A stretch of 64,000 nucleotides of DNA from Marinomonas lutimaris (GCF_019426345.1 NZ_JAHLLW010000009.1:62001-126000); one strand, 5' to 3'. Positions 11,630 through 23,552 are shown, counted from the stretch's first letter. Translations and numbers: made by a program. Notes: generated by a model from the letters alone, not told the origin.

Positions 11630-12886
11630 TTATTTTATTACTTGTGTAATCCAAGGTTGAGTGATCACCTGAGACGGCTTGCGTTGCATGATGATTTCAC
11701 CATGGCGTACAGACAGTAATACTTCACCTTGCTGACGCAGCACACTGTAGTCGTCATACCCTTCCAACAAGATAAAGTTTGCTGCGTTGCCTACTTCTAT
11801 CCCATAACCTTGCAAACACATAGTGCGAGCGCTGTTGTCTGTGATCATATCTAGAGCGCTGGCGTAGTCTTGATACCCCATCATCTGGCAGATGTGCATG
11901 GCGTAATCCAATGTGCGTAGCAGCTTGCCATTACCTAGTGAATACCAAGGATCGAAGATAGAATCTTGGCCTAGGCAAACATTGATATTAGCTTCTCTTA
12001 ATTCTTTAACTCTGGTCACGCCACGGCGTTTAGGGTAAGTATCAAAGCGACCTTGTAAGTGAATGCTTTCGGTTGGGCAGGATATAAAGCTAATACCGGA
12101 GTTTTTCAATAAACGAAACAGCTTCGAGCAATAGGCATTGTCATAAGAGTGCATGGCCGTGGTATGACTTGCAGTGACTTTAGATCCCATGTCATGAAAC
12201 AGAGCCTCACAGGCCAGAAACTCCAAGAAGCGTGAGTTTGGATCGTCAATTTCATCACAATGAACATCAATCAAACGGTCGTATTTTTTTGCCAGTTCTA
12301 TTATCAGCTTGACGGATTTCTCACCCAGTTCACGAGTGTATTCAAAGTGTGGAATCCCGCCGACCACATCGGCACCAATTTCTAAGGCTTCTTCCATCAG
12401 CTTTAAGCCATTTGGGTAAGACAGCATGCCATCTTGTGGGAAGGCAACCACTTGTAAATCGATTTTGTCTTTCAATTCATCACGCAGAGCGCAAAGGGTT
12501 CGAACGCCTATTAACGTCGGATCAGTGGTGTCTGCATGAGTTCGAATGGCTTGTACACCGTTTTGTACCAGTAACTCTATGGTCGATAGTGCGCGGCGAC
12601 GAATGTCGGCTTCATTCAACATAGGCTTGCGCTGGCTCCAGCGTTCAATGCCTTCGAAAAGGGTACCGCTTTGATTCCATTCTGGTTCGCCAGCAGTAAG
12701 GGCGGCATCAAGATGAATATGTGGCTCGACAAATGGTGCGCAAACTAGTTTACCATCAGCATCTATAGCATTATCAGCTGCTGTTAATGTATTTTCTTGT
12801 ACCTCAATTTTGCTGAAACGGCCTTCATCAATATAGATAGAAAATAGCTCTGAACGTTGGCGCAAACGGGCGTTAATAATGTGCAT
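11630..12886 (-). CDS. codA: cytosine deaminase-type amidohydrolase
   Basis: A 418-residue amidohydrolase closely resembling E. coli CodA along its length: EPHIHLDAALTAGEP (HxH metal ligands), WNQSGTLFEGIERW, IDVHCDEIDD, ASHTTAMHSY and HLQGRFDTYPKRRG. It should convert cytosine to uracil and ammonia in the cytoplasm. The residue matching E. coli Asp314 is Ser here (GQDS-IFDPWY against GHDD-VFDPWY), and the stretch before HLQGRF also differs, so substrate preference may be shifted. It lies 107 bases downstream of the permease gene, as in codBA operons. Confidence 0.85.
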   Translation of the reverse strand: MHIINARLRQRSELFSIYIDEGRFSKIEVQENTLTAADNAIDADGKLVCAPFVEPHIHLDAALTAGEPEWNQSGTLFEGIERWSQRKPMLNEADIRRRALSTIELLVQNGVQAIRTHADTTDPTLIGVRTLCALRDELKDKIDLQVVAFPQDGMLSYPNGLKLMEEALEIGADVVGGIPHFEYTRELGEKSVKLIIELAKKYDRLIDVHCDEIDDPNSRFLEFLACEALFHDMGSKVTASHTTAMHSYDNAYCSKLFRLLKNSGISFISCPTESIHLQGRFDTYPKRRGVTRVKELREANINVCLGQDSIFDPWYSLGNGKLLRTLDYAMHICQMMGYQDYASALDMITDNSARTMCLQGYGIEVGNAANFILLEGYDDYSVLRQQGEVLLSVRHGEIIMQRKPSQVITQPWITQVIK

Positions 12887-12993
12887 AAAAACCTCAATCG
12901 TGTTGCAGAGCAGGCGTGGAAACCTGTTCTTCGATGTTGTGATGGTGAAATAATATTTTCTCGATAATCAATGCATTTATCACATGGTTTCTA

Positions 12994-14238
12994 TCATGCA
13001 GTGACGGTTTGTCTATGAGATAGAAAAGATAATACGCCATAAACCACTATTGCGACAAAGACCCCAACAATAGGTGGCATCATCGGAGATGTGTAGGCTG
13101 CTGCTGAGGCGATGGCATAAGAGCAAAGCCCAATCCAATTAAAAGCGGGCAAGTTTGCGTTGGCTAGCAATGGATATTGGCCTTTATGGCGCAAGCAAAA
13201 ATCAGCCATGATTACACCACCAATTGGCGGGATAAATGTTCCTAACAAGACCAGAAAAGGAATGAGAAAGTTATACATGCCAAATACCGCCATGACGGTA
13301 CCAATGGCTGCGCCAGCGATGGTCACAACTCGACGCTTATCGGTTCGAAGAAGATTGCAGCCGGCGACGGCAAAGTTGTAAATGGTATTGTCTTGAGTTG
13401 TCCAAATATTGAGAAACAACATAAGCACAGCCAGTACCATAAAGCCTTGCGCGAGCATGACGTCGACAATATCAGCTTGCTGGTAAATTAACGTACCAAG
13501 TGCTCCGGTTAATACCATCAGGCCATTGCCTAAAAAGAAGGCCCCCATGGTTGCCCAAATAGCGACTTTTCCGCTATTGGCGAATCGGCTCCAGTTAGTT
13601 GCTTGAGTGGCACCACTGACAAAGGTGCCAATTACTATGGTGATAGCTGCGGTGAAACTCAAACTTTGTGTTGGCTCAATGCCAAACAAAGCGGATATAC
13701 CGCCAACATCGACTAATCCTGTGTAAAGGCTGATTAAAATAAAAATGAGCATGGCAGGAACCGCTACTCGGGACAAGATATCCATGCCACGAAAACCAAT
13801 CATGGCGGTTATACAAAAAGCCATGCCGAATAAAATCATTAAGGGCGTTTGCCATGCTTCTGGTATGTTCGTAATTTTGACTAACACAATTGCAAGCGTT
13901 GCTGTTCCCCATGCGTACCAGCCAATTTGAGTGAAGCCAAGTATGAAGTCTGCTAACTTGCTGCCAATTTCACCAAAGCAAAACCTTCCCATTAGGACAC
14001 TATTTAAACCACTTTTATAGGCAATGAATGCTAATGCAGAAGCATAAATGCCTAGCAGAAAGTTACCGACTAAAATAACTAAGAGTAACTCTGAAAATGA
14101 AAACGCGGCTCCTAATGTTCCTCCAGCCCACATGGTTGCGGTAAAAAAGGTAAAACCAAGCAGAATCACTGCCATTGGCAGTAGTCCTCGGCGTTTATCT
14201 TTAGGCACTTCAATTAATGGATAATCTGATTGCGTCAT
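12994..14238 (-). CDS. codB: cytosine permease, NCS1 family
   Basis: A 414-residue membrane protein with about twelve hydrophobic segments and NCS1 features: MWAGGTLGAAFSFSELLLVILVGN near the N terminus, GRFCFGEIGSKLADF, SGATQATNWSRFA and a C-terminal PPIGGVIMADF. With the adjacent deaminase it is best assigned to cytosine uptake by proton symport. The start at 14238 (MTQSDYPLIE) has GGGGA six bases upstream; an in-frame Met 33 bases earlier has no ribosome site. It is divergent from katG. Confidence 0.88.
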   Translation of the reverse strand: MTQSDYPLIEVPKDKRRGLLPMAVILLGFTFFTATMWAGGTLGAAFSFSELLLVILVGNFLLGIYASALAFIAYKSGLNSVLMGRFCFGEIGSKLADFILGFTQIGWYAWGTATLAIVLVKITNIPEAWQTPLMILFGMAFCITAMIGFRGMDILSRVAVPAMLIFILISLYTGLVDVGGISALFGIEPTQSLSFTAAITIVIGTFVSGATQATNWSRFANSGKVAIWATMGAFFLGNGLMVLTGALGTLIYQQADIVDVMLAQGFMVLAVLMLFLNIWTTQDNTIYNFAVAGCNLLRTDKRRVVTIAGAAIGTVMAVFGMYNFLIPFLVLLGTFIPPIGGVIMADFCLRHKGQYPLLANANLPAFNWIGLCSYAIASAAAYTSPMMPPIVGVFVAIVVYGVLSFLSHRQTVTA

Positions 14239-14483
14239 AGTTGTTCCCCATGATGATTTAGTCAAAGTCACTTATTTGTGGTTTCCTTTAGTTTATAAGC
14301 AACTTATGAACCAGTTTTGGGTAAATGCTTTTTATCAAATGAGTTTGTGGCGAGATTATGAAAAATGGTCACAATTGATTAGGTAAAAGCCAAGGCAGTC
14401 ATTGCCTATTGTCTTCTTAGTTTTTATTTATTAGTTACTCACTCTTTTTAAGTTTATAACTATAGTTAATGAAGTGTTACTGA

Positions 14484-16736
<2,253 letters not shown>

Positions 16737-16758
16737 TCTCCTAGTGTTACCAACACCC

Positions 16759-16792
16759 AACCCTGCTTCCGAAAGGAATGCGGGGTTTTTTT
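16759..16792 (+). terminator. intrinsic terminator after katG
   Basis: An 8-bp stem (AACCCTGC/GCGGGGTT with one G-U pair) extended by TTCC/GGAA, capped by a GAAA tetraloop and followed by a T run. Confidence 0.9.
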
Positions 16793-16994
16793 ATAGGAAT
16801 AATTATCGGTTTTCTGCTAAAACTTTCGTTACTACAAAAAAACAACGTTTTAAAGGTGGCACTTTAATAGTTGATGTTATAAATTCCTCCGAAATTCATT
16901 GGATTGACATAATTCAATGTCATTAATTTTGTTATCTCTGAATTTGCATGGAAGTGATAAGTTTTTTTCGTTTATTTTATAGGATAATTTAGTA

Positions 16995-18875
16995 ATGAAG
17001 GTTTCTCATAAGGTTGTCTGGTGTGCATCAATTGTTGTTGTTTTAGCATTCTCGATGTACTCGTGGTTGCAATACAGCAGCCTTAGAAGTGCATTGTTTG
17101 AGAAAACAACGACAAGTACTCAAGAAAGTAGTAAAGCTCTCGCTTTGCAGGTTAATAACTGGCTTAAAAATAAAATGGATTTGATTGAAGCTATTTCGCA
17201 AACAGTTGATGCGGACTTTAGTCCTGAAACCATTCAAAAAGCTTTCGACTTACCTATTTATAAAGACGAGTTTATTTTACTGTTTGGTGGTTTGGATATT
17301 AACGGTAGTCGAATCACCAATGATCCTAATTGGAACCCACCGGGCTGGGATGCCCGCAAACGCCCTTGGTACGGCATGGGGAAGCAGCATAAGCAAGCAG
17401 CGCTAACAGAACCTTATGTCTCGACTGAGGGCGATATTCTGATTTCTGTGATTGCAGACTTTTCTGACCATGGCCAATTTAAAGGTACTTTTGGTGGAGA
17501 TCTAAATCTTAATACAGTATCTGAAGCAGTTAATGCGCTTAACTTCAATAACACAGGTTATGCGTTCCTATTGAGTAAAGATGGAAAAATAATCAGCCAC
17601 CCAAATGCAGATTTGAACGGCAAATCTGTATCTAATTTATTGCAAGGTGGTGTGCCAGAACTGAGTAAAGACTTGGTTGAAAAAAAACTGGCTGACGGTA
17701 CGCCTGTATATGTGTCTTTTAGTTCATTGCCTAATTTGTACGGTTCAGATTGGTATGTCGGTGTTGTTTTAGATGAAGACAAGTTATTTGCCAGTGTTCG
17801 AGAGTTTGGTTGGGTCGCTTTTTGGGGAACTTTAATTGCCGCCTTACTTGTTTCTATCGTGCTGTATTTTGTCGTGACTGGTTTGCTAAAACCACTTCGT
17901 GCTTTACATGAATCACTAAAAGATATAAATGGTGGGCAAGGGGATTTAACCAAACGCCTTGCGATTACTAGTGACGATGAATTCGGTCATGTATCGAGCG
18001 AGTTTAATAAATTTATTGATTATTTACAGAGCTTAATTGGCGAAGTAAAAAGCCAATCTCGTCATATTCGCGAAAATACAGATAAGACGGCAGTGTCTTC
18101 CGTAGAGTCATCGAAACAACTGTATACTCAGCTTAATGAGTTGGATCAACTGGCTACTGCGATGCATGAAATGTCAGCGACAGCGCATGATGTGGCAGAC
18201 AACGCTCAAACAGCCGCAAGCCGTGCAAATCAAGCAGACGCTGCTGCAAAAGAGGGCGAAGTTATTGTTGATCGTACGACTACTTCGATTGCTGAGCTGA
18301 CTCAGAAAATGGGCGATGTTGTAACAACTATTAATGACTTAGTGAAATATAGCGATAATATTGAATCAATTCTTACTGTTATCACCGACATAGCTGATCA
18401 GACTAATTTATTAGCCTTGAATGCTGCTATTGAGGCGGCACGAGCTGGTGAGCAAGGCCGAGGCTTTGCTGTCGTCGCCGATGAAGTGCGAACATTGGCG
18501 TCAAAAACACAAGAGTCCACAGAACAAATTAAGAAAATGATTCAACAGTTACAAACTGGGGTAAGAGGTGCTGAAAAAGCCATTCTTGAAAGCCGAGAAA
18601 ACGCCAATGCAACCCAGCAAATTGCCGATCAGGCTAAGCAGTCTCTAGAGGCGATTCGCTTAAGTATCAATGAAATAAACGACATGACAGTACAGATTGC
18701 TGCTGCGGCAGAAGAGCAAAGTGCGACATCAAACGAAATCAACCGTAATACCACCAATATTCGTGATATTAGCCAGTCGGTTTCAGATGCTGCACAAGGA
18801 CAGTCTGTGCTTTGTGACACTATGGTTGAAATTACCGTTGAACAAGCGAGATCTTTAGACAAATTTAAAGTGTAG
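16995..18875 (+). CDS. methyl-accepting chemotaxis protein with Cache sensor
   Basis: A 626-residue chemoreceptor. TM1 lies at about 8-28. A periplasmic dCache-type domain follows, with [27 protein letters not shown] and [16 protein letters not shown], typical of dCache_1 sensors for amino acids and other small metabolites. TM2 is near 280-300, then HAMP ([21 protein letters not shown]) and the signalling hairpin [24 protein letters not shown]. It ends without a CheR-binding pentapeptide. Monocistronic, closed by a terminator; the 202-base region upstream is AT-rich with no other signal I can support. Confidence 0.92.
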   Translation: MKVSHKVVWCASIVVVLAFSMYSWLQYSSLRSALFEKTTTSTQESSKALALQVNNWLKNKMDLIEAISQTVDADFSPETIQKAFDLPIYKDEFILLFGGLDINGSRITNDPNWNPPGWDARKRPWYGMGKQHKQAALTEPYVSTEGDILISVIADFSDHGQFKGTFGGDLNLNTVSEAVNALNFNNTGYAFLLSKDGKIISHPNADLNGKSVSNLLQGGVPELSKDLVEKKLADGTPVYVSFSSLPNLYGSDWYVGVVLDEDKLFASVREFGWVAFWGTLIAALLVSIVLYFVVTGLLKPLRALHESLKDINGGQGDLTKRLAITSDDEFGHVSSEFNKFIDYLQSLIGEVKSQSRHIRENTDKTAVSSVESSKQLYTQLNELDQLATAMHEMSATAHDVADNAQTAASRANQADAAAKEGEVIVDRTTTSIAELTQKMGDVVTTINDLVKYSDNIESILTVITDIADQTNLLALNAAIEAARAGEQGRGFAVVADEVRTLASKTQESTEQIKKMIQQLQTGVRGAEKAILESRENANATQQIADQAKQSLEAIRLSINEINDMTVQIAAAAEEQSATSNEINRNTTNIRDISQSVSDAAQGQSVLCDTMVEITVEQARSLDKFKV

Positions 18876-18893
18876 CTTTGTCTAAGTTCTATC

Positions 18894-18930
18894 AAGGCGA
18901 GTTGGGTTTTTTGTCCTACTCGCCTTTTTT
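18894..18930 (+). terminator. intrinsic terminator after chemoreceptor
   Basis: A 9-bp perfect stem AAGGCGAGT/ACTCGCCTT with a 15-base loop, followed by a T tract. Confidence 0.85.
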
Positions 18931-19012
18931 GTTTGCTCTGCAAAGCTATTGTTATCATCACTTTTTTGTCATCGAATTGATGTATGCTGGTTTTTTTTAA
19001 GAAGTGGTGCTT

Positions 19013-19465
19013 ATGAAGTTTGAAGGTCTAAAAGCCATTGCTGTTATTGATGGTGTAAAAGGTGTATTGGCCTTATGCGTTGCATTGAGCGTAAACATAA
19101 TAGCGAAGCAAGATCTCCATCAGCTTGCAGCACAGATAATGAAAAATTGGCCTATCTCGCCCAATAATTATTATATCGATTTACTGTTAACCTTTATTGA
19201 AAAACTGGCTCAGCAAGACCAAGTTTTAGTGATCTCAGTTTCCCTTATGTACGCCTGTTTTCGCTTTGTCATCGCCTATGGCTTATGGCATAAACTGCGT
19301 TGGACAGAATGGTTCGCCTTTATTAGTGGTTCGCTCTATATCCCCTTTGAGCTTTATGCTATTTATCAAACCCCCAACCTGGTCAATTTTTCGATACTGT
19401 TGTTTAACTTAGCAATAGTTGCTTATTTGTATTGGGTGCTAAAGCGTGGTGAAAAGTCGTTTTAG
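19013..19465 (+). CDS. DUF2127 family membrane protein
   Basis: A 150-residue protein with about four membrane segments. The opening FEGLKAIAVIDGVKGVLAL and the later RFVIAYGLWHKLRWTEWFAFISGSLYIPFELYAIYQ are characteristic of DUF2127. Function is unknown. I chose ATG 19013 over an in-frame GTG at 19004 because the family starts close to this Met. The ribosome site is weak (GAAG). The GNAT gene follows after a short gap, so the two may be cotranscribed. Confidence 0.8.
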   Translation: MKFEGLKAIAVIDGVKGVLALCVALSVNIIAKQDLHQLAAQIMKNWPISPNNYYIDLLLTFIEKLAQQDQVLVISVSLMYACFRFVIAYGLWHKLRWTEWFAFISGSLYIPFELYAIYQTPNLVNFSILLFNLAIVAYLYWVLKRGEKSF

Positions 19466-19498
19466 CGATGGCCACCAGATAGGAGAGATTTGAACTTT

Positions 19499-19918
19499 AT
19501 GAATATTCGTCCATATGAAGAAACAGATAGAGAAGCGGTGATTGCTTTGTGGAATCAATGTAGTTTAGTGGTTCCTCAGAATGATCCGCATAAAGACATT
19601 GATCGAAAGCTGAAGGTAGATGCTGATTTGTTTCTTGTTGGCGTCGTCAATAACGACGTGGTTGCCACAGTAATGGGAGGTTATGAAGGTCATCGTGGCT
19701 GGATTAATTATCTTGCTGTTAGTCCTGATTATCAAAGAAAAGGCTATGGACAGGCAATGATGAAAGCCGTAGAAGCGTTAATTATTACTAAAGGCTGCCC
19801 CAAAATTAATCTGCAAGTCCGTAATACAAATCAAACCGTTATCGCATTTTACAATGCGATTGGTTACGGTAATGATCAAGTTGTTAGCTTAGGCAAGCGA
19901 CTTGAAAACGACAACTGA
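19499..19918 (+). CDS. GNAT family acetyltransferase (YpeA-like)
   Basis: A 139-residue GNAT protein. The acetyl-CoA-binding motif A is INYLAVSPDYQRKGYGQAMMKAVE, and motif B ends in NLQVRNTNQTVIAFYNAIGYGNDQVVSLGKRL. The whole sequence is close to the E. coli YpeA type, whose substrate is not established. AGGAGAG lies 11 bases before the chosen ATG; an in-frame TTG at 19490 sits too close to it. No terminator is obvious after the stop. Confidence 0.85.
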   Translation: MNIRPYEETDREAVIALWNQCSLVVPQNDPHKDIDRKLKVDADLFLVGVVNNDVVATVMGGYEGHRGWINYLAVSPDYQRKGYGQAMMKAVEALIITKGCPKINLQVRNTNQTVIAFYNAIGYGNDQVVSLGKRLENDN

Positions 19919-20316
19919 TTTGCTCTTTCTCTTTGTTTGCTATCGCTTATCTTGCCGCCTGAGTTAAGCCTATAAATTAAGGATATTAGTAGGTTTTAGG
20001 TTGTGAATCCTATCTGTCTAAGACGAAAATTATGGTCTATTAGAATGTATATTCCATGTTTCTTGACTGTGAATAATTCTTTTATTAGTTATCTATCCTT
20101 TTGTTATATATGAACTTATATTGTTTTTTTTAATGATGTTTTGCCGTTTTTTGATGCTTTCACGAGGGCTTTATAAAAAAACATTTTTTATCTATTGAAA
20201 TAAATGAAATAAATATTCTATCATGTGTCTATCGTTAGAATAAAAACACGAAATTCTATGTATTAATGACTGATGTAGTTTGGTGGAATTAATACAACAG
20301 AATATGAGGCATGATT
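19919..20316. promoter_or_regulatory. AT-rich promoter region of the iol genes with repeated operator-like motif
   Basis: No gene is visible in this 398-base stretch. It contains a clustered motif: TTAGAAT at 20040-20046 within GAAT-GTAT-ATTC (20043-20054), GAATAATTC at 20071-20079, GAAATAAATATTC at 20206-20218, TAGAAT at 20236-20241 and ATTCTA at 20253-20258. The last three half-sites form inverted pairs around 20215-20258. GAA...TTC dyads fit an operator for a catabolic regulator of the inositol genes, but no cognate regulator is encoded next to it. Confidence 0.4.
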
Positions 20317-21480
20317 ATGACAATAAAAAAAATGCGTGTTGGCTTGGTTGGCTCAGGCTACATGGGAAAATCACATGCGATTGCCTACCGAAATGCGATG
20401 GCAGCTTTTGCCATTCCACAAAGCCAATTACATTGTGAGATGTTAGCTGATGCAACGCCTGAATTAGCTGAAATGAAAGCCTTGGAATTGGGCTTTAATC
20501 GCTCTACAGGGGACTGGAAAAGCTTAATTAACGATCCGGATATTGATGTGGTCGATATCTGTGCTCCGAATTTTCTACATAAAGAAATTGCTTTGGCTGC
20601 CATTGCAGCAGGTAAACATGTTTATAGTGAAAAACCGTTAGCACTAAATGCTTCCGATGCGAAAGAAATGACTGAGGCTGCTGAACGAGCAGGAGTAAAA
20701 ACACTGGTTGGTTTTAATTACATCAAGAACCCCACAGTGCAATTTGCTAAGCAATTAATTGCTCGTGGTGATATCGGTGACGTAGTACATTTTCGTGGCG
20801 TGTTTAATGAAGATTATCTTGCAGATGCAAATCTACCCTTTAGTTGGCGTTTGCAAAAGCAGTTTGCTGGAACGGGAGCGCTGAACGATTTAGCGTCTCA
20901 TCTAGTGCAGCTGGCGACTCATTTGGTCGCACCAATTACGTCATTGTGTGCCGATCTTAAAGTGGTACATCAGCAGCGTCCTTTAGCTCAAACTTCAAGC
21001 GATTCTAAAGTCGGTGTTGGCGAAGTTGAAAACGACGATCAAGCTCATATGATGGTGCGCTTTGCTAATGGTGCACAAGGCACATTGGAGGCGTCCCGTA
21101 TCGCATGGGGCAGAAAAAATGGCTTGTCTTTCGAAATCACAGGAACCAAAGGAAGCTTGATTTTCGATCAAGAAACCTTGTCCGAATTGTCTTTGTATAT
21201 CGCTGAAGGTAATCCACAGACTCAAGGCTTCAAGCGTATTCTAGTGGGGCCTGAGCATCCTGATTATCAAGCATTTTGTGTTTCAGCAGGCCATGGCTTG
21301 GGTTTCAATGACATGAAAGCGGTTGAGATTCGAGACTTATTCCAAGGTGTTGTTCATGACGCTCCTTTGTGGCCAGATTTTCGAACTGCGACTCAGGTTA
21401 ATATCATTCTCGACAGTGTAGTGGAATCCTATGAAAAAAGAACATGGGTTGAGGTAGAGCAATATGAAGTGAGTCGATAG
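20317..21480 (+). CDS. Gfo/Idh/MocA family oxidoreductase
   Basis: A 387-residue NAD(P)-dependent oxidoreductase. The Rossmann motif is VGLVGSGYMGKSHAIAYR, the catalytic Lys is in YSEKPLAL, and Asp/His lie in NDLASHLVQLATH. It is longer than the IolG in the same cluster and differs in the C-terminal half, so it probably acts on another inositol isomer or related keto-polyol. That is an inference from its position directly upstream of iolB. ATG 20317 is seven bases after GAGG; the ATG at 20311 would be too close to it. Confidence 0.82.
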   Translation: MTIKKMRVGLVGSGYMGKSHAIAYRNAMAAFAIPQSQLHCEMLADATPELAEMKALELGFNRSTGDWKSLINDPDIDVVDICAPNFLHKEIALAAIAAGKHVYSEKPLALNASDAKEMTEAAERAGVKTLVGFNYIKNPTVQFAKQLIARGDIGDVVHFRGVFNEDYLADANLPFSWRLQKQFAGTGALNDLASHLVQLATHLVAPITSLCADLKVVHQQRPLAQTSSDSKVGVGEVENDDQAHMMVRFANGAQGTLEASRIAWGRKNGLSFEITGTKGSLIFDQETLSELSLYIAEGNPQTQGFKRILVGPEHPDYQAFCVSAGHGLGFNDMKAVEIRDLFQGVVHDAPLWPDFRTATQVNIILDSVVESYEKRTWVEVEQYEVSR

Positions 21481-21533
21481 TGCTTTAGACGACTGGAAAT
21501 GTTCTCGATAAAATAATAACGATTGAGGTTTGT

Positions 21534-22349
21534 ATGTCACATTTATTAAGTAAGAAACGCCCGCTCGACGGCACAACATTGACGCAGCATGTCACACCAC
21601 AAAGTGCTAATTGGCGTTATGTAGGCTTTGAAGCACATCAACTTAAAGCTGGCGAGTCTGTAGTGATTCAAACTGGTACAGATGAAGTGTGCGCGGTGAT
21701 TCTGTCTGGTAAAGCGAATGCTAGTACCAAGCTCGAAACTTGGGACAACATTGGTGACCGCATGAGTGTATTTGATCAAAAAGCACCATATTCAGTGTAT
21801 TCGCCAGCGCAAGACGAAATTTGTATCGATGCTATTACTGATGTAGAAGTGGCATTTTGTAAGGCACCAGGCAAAGGCGGATTCCAAGCGAAATTGATCA
21901 CACCGGAGCAATGTCAATATGAAACTCGTGGTGTGGCCAGCAACACTCGCCATGTGTGCAATATCTTATTCGGTAATGAACCCGCTGACAGCTTGTTAGT
22001 CTGCGAAGTGATTACGCCAAGTGGCGGCTGGTCAAGCTATCCGCCTCACAAACACGATACCGATGCGGCGCCTGCTGAAACCCAGCTGGAAGAAACTTAT
22101 TATCACAAGATAGATCCGCCACAAGGCTTTGCTTTCCAACGAGTTTATACCGATGACCGAAGCATTGATGAAACCATGGCCGTGGAAGACGGTGATCTCG
22201 TCATGGTGCCAGAAGGCTATCATCCAGTTGGCGTACCTCATGGTTATCAATCCTATTATCTGAACGTCATGGCGGGGCCAAGTCGTAACTGGATTTTTCA
22301 TAATGATCCGGATCATGAGTGGATTATTGAACGAGATAAAAAAATATAA
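21534..22349 (+). CDS. iolB: 5-deoxy-glucuronate isomerase
   Basis: A 271-residue bicupin enzyme that isomerises 5-deoxy-D-glucuronate to 2-deoxy-5-keto-D-gluconate in myo-inositol catabolism. Family hallmarks are all present: SSYPPHKHDTD (metal His pair), ETQLEETYYHKIDPPQGFAFQRVYTDD and MVPEGYHPVGVPHGY. TGAGG lies a few bases before the ATG. It lies between two Gfo/Idh/MocA-family dehydrogenases, 53 bases after the first. The remaining iol genes (iolA, C, D, E) are not in this window. Confidence 0.94.
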   Translation: MSHLLSKKRPLDGTTLTQHVTPQSANWRYVGFEAHQLKAGESVVIQTGTDEVCAVILSGKANASTKLETWDNIGDRMSVFDQKAPYSVYSPAQDEICIDAITDVEVAFCKAPGKGGFQAKLITPEQCQYETRGVASNTRHVCNILFGNEPADSLLVCEVITPSGGWSSYPPHKHDTDAAPAETQLEETYYHKIDPPQGFAFQRVYTDDRSIDETMAVEDGDLVMVPEGYHPVGVPHGYQSYYLNVMAGPSRNWIFHNDPDHEWIIERDKKI

Positions 22350-22365
22350 ATGGTTTTAATTTTTG

Positions 22366-22520
22366 GGCGACTACTGCGCTCGTCAATACTTTGTTAAAAA
22401 TAGACTCGAATTGCTCATTTATAACCCATAAACTCCGCCTTCTCGTCTATTTTTGCCTCGTCTTGGCTTCGCTCGTAACGTCGCTTGCTTGAAAGAATAT
22501 CTACAAGTCTAATAGTCGCC
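22366..22520. repeat. 155-bp inverted-repeat-bounded element between iolB and iolG
   Basis: The stretch is bounded by perfect 8-bp inverted repeats GGCGACTA (22366-22373) and TAGTCGCC (22513-22520). It contains a second, nested inverted repeat AAAAATAGAC (22396-22405) and GTCTATTTTT (22445-22454). There is no convincing coding signal and no ribosome site. It reads like a small dispersed palindromic or MITE-like repeat inserted between two cotranscribed genes. A weak partial match (17 of 20 bases) lies at 1441-1460. Copy number in the genome could not be checked. Confidence 0.5.
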
Positions 22521-22553
22521 TTGTATAAAAAAAATAAACCTAAGGATAAAACT

Positions 22554-23552
22554 ATGCTTAATTTTGCGTTATTTGGTGCTGGTCGAATCGGAAAAATGCA
22601 CGCCCAAAATATTCAGGCGTTTGCCCAATCTAATTTAAAATATGTCTTTGATGTCTATGCGCCAGCGGCAGAGGCCGTGGCGAAAGCCACTGGTGCTAAG
22701 GTAGCGGATAGCGTAGAAGTGGCTTTAGCGGATCCTGAAGTCGATGCTGTGTTGATTGCAACCAGTACAGACACGCATGTGGACCTTATTATTAAAGCCG
22801 CTAAAGCGGGAAAAGCCATTTTGTGTGAAAAGCCAATTGATTTGGACACGGCCACGGTGAACGCGTGTTTAGAGCAAATTAAAGATTGTGGGGTGCCGAT
22901 TCAGATTGGTTTTAACCGTCGTTACGACCCAAGTCATGCAGCAGTGGTCAAAGCTGCGCAAGATGGCAGTATTGGTAAGCTAGAGCAAATCATCATTACC
23001 AGTCGTGACCCAGGCATGGCGCCAGTGGAGTATCTGAAATCGTCTGGCGGTATTTTCCGCGATATGATTATTCATGATTTCGATATGGCGCGTTTTGTCT
23101 TGGGTGAAGAAATTGTTGAGTTACAAGCTTTCGGTAGTGCTATGGTGGATGAAAAGATCACCGAAATTGGTGATGTTGATAGCGTGATGCTTATTATGAA
23201 AAGCCAGTCTGGTCGCTTGATTCACATTAACGGTTCACGCCGTGCAATCTACGGTTATGATCAACGTGTGGAAGCCTTCGGCTCGGAAGGCATGGTGATT
23301 TCAAACAACCAAACGCCAACGTCGGTAACGCGTTTCACCAAAGATACGACACAAGTAAAAGATCCGCTTTATAACTTCTTTATTGATCGTTATGTGGATG
23401 CTTATAACTTGCAGCTAACGTCTTTCATTGAAAACGTTCTAGCGAAGAAACCAGTCTCTCCAAGCTTCGAAGACGGTCGTCGTGCACAAATGCTCGCTGA
23501 TGCCGCACAGAAATCGTTGGAAACAGGGCAGAAAGTGACATTGAGCTGGTAA
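22554..23552 (+). CDS. iolG: inositol 2-dehydrogenase
   Basis: A 332-residue Gfo/Idh/MocA enzyme. It has the NAD-binding FGAGRIGKMHAQN, the catalytic Lys in CEKPIDLDTATVN, and the Asp/His pair in FRDMIIHDFDMARF, all as in bacterial myo-inositol dehydrogenases. It oxidises myo-inositol to scyllo-inosose. The ATG at 22554 follows AAGGA by seven bases. An in-frame ATG at 22485 lies inside the upstream repeat element and would add 23 residues unlike the family. A strong terminator follows. Confidence 0.9.
   Translation: MLNFALFGAGRIGKMHAQNIQAFAQSNLKYVFDVYAPAAEAVAKATGAKVADSVEVALADPEVDAVLIATSTDTHVDLIIKAAKAGKAILCEKPIDLDTATVNACLEQIKDCGVPIQIGFNRRYDPSHAAVVKAAQDGSIGKLEQIIITSRDPGMAPVEYLKSSGGIFRDMIIHDFDMARFVLGEEIVELQAFGSAMVDEKITEIGDVDSVMLIMKSQSGRLIHINGSRRAIYGYDQRVEAFGSEGMVISNNQTPTSVTRFTKDTTQVKDPLYNFFIDRYVDAYNLQLTSFIENVLAKKPVSPSFEDGRRAQMLADAAQKSLETGQKVTLSW

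Noticed and set aside
16744..16926. Short open frame of 60 codons after katG
   Set aside because: It runs through the katG terminator and has no ribosome site or recognisable product.
22485..22553. 23-residue extension of iolG
   Set aside because: It lies inside the repeat element and precedes a well-placed AAGGA/ATG start.
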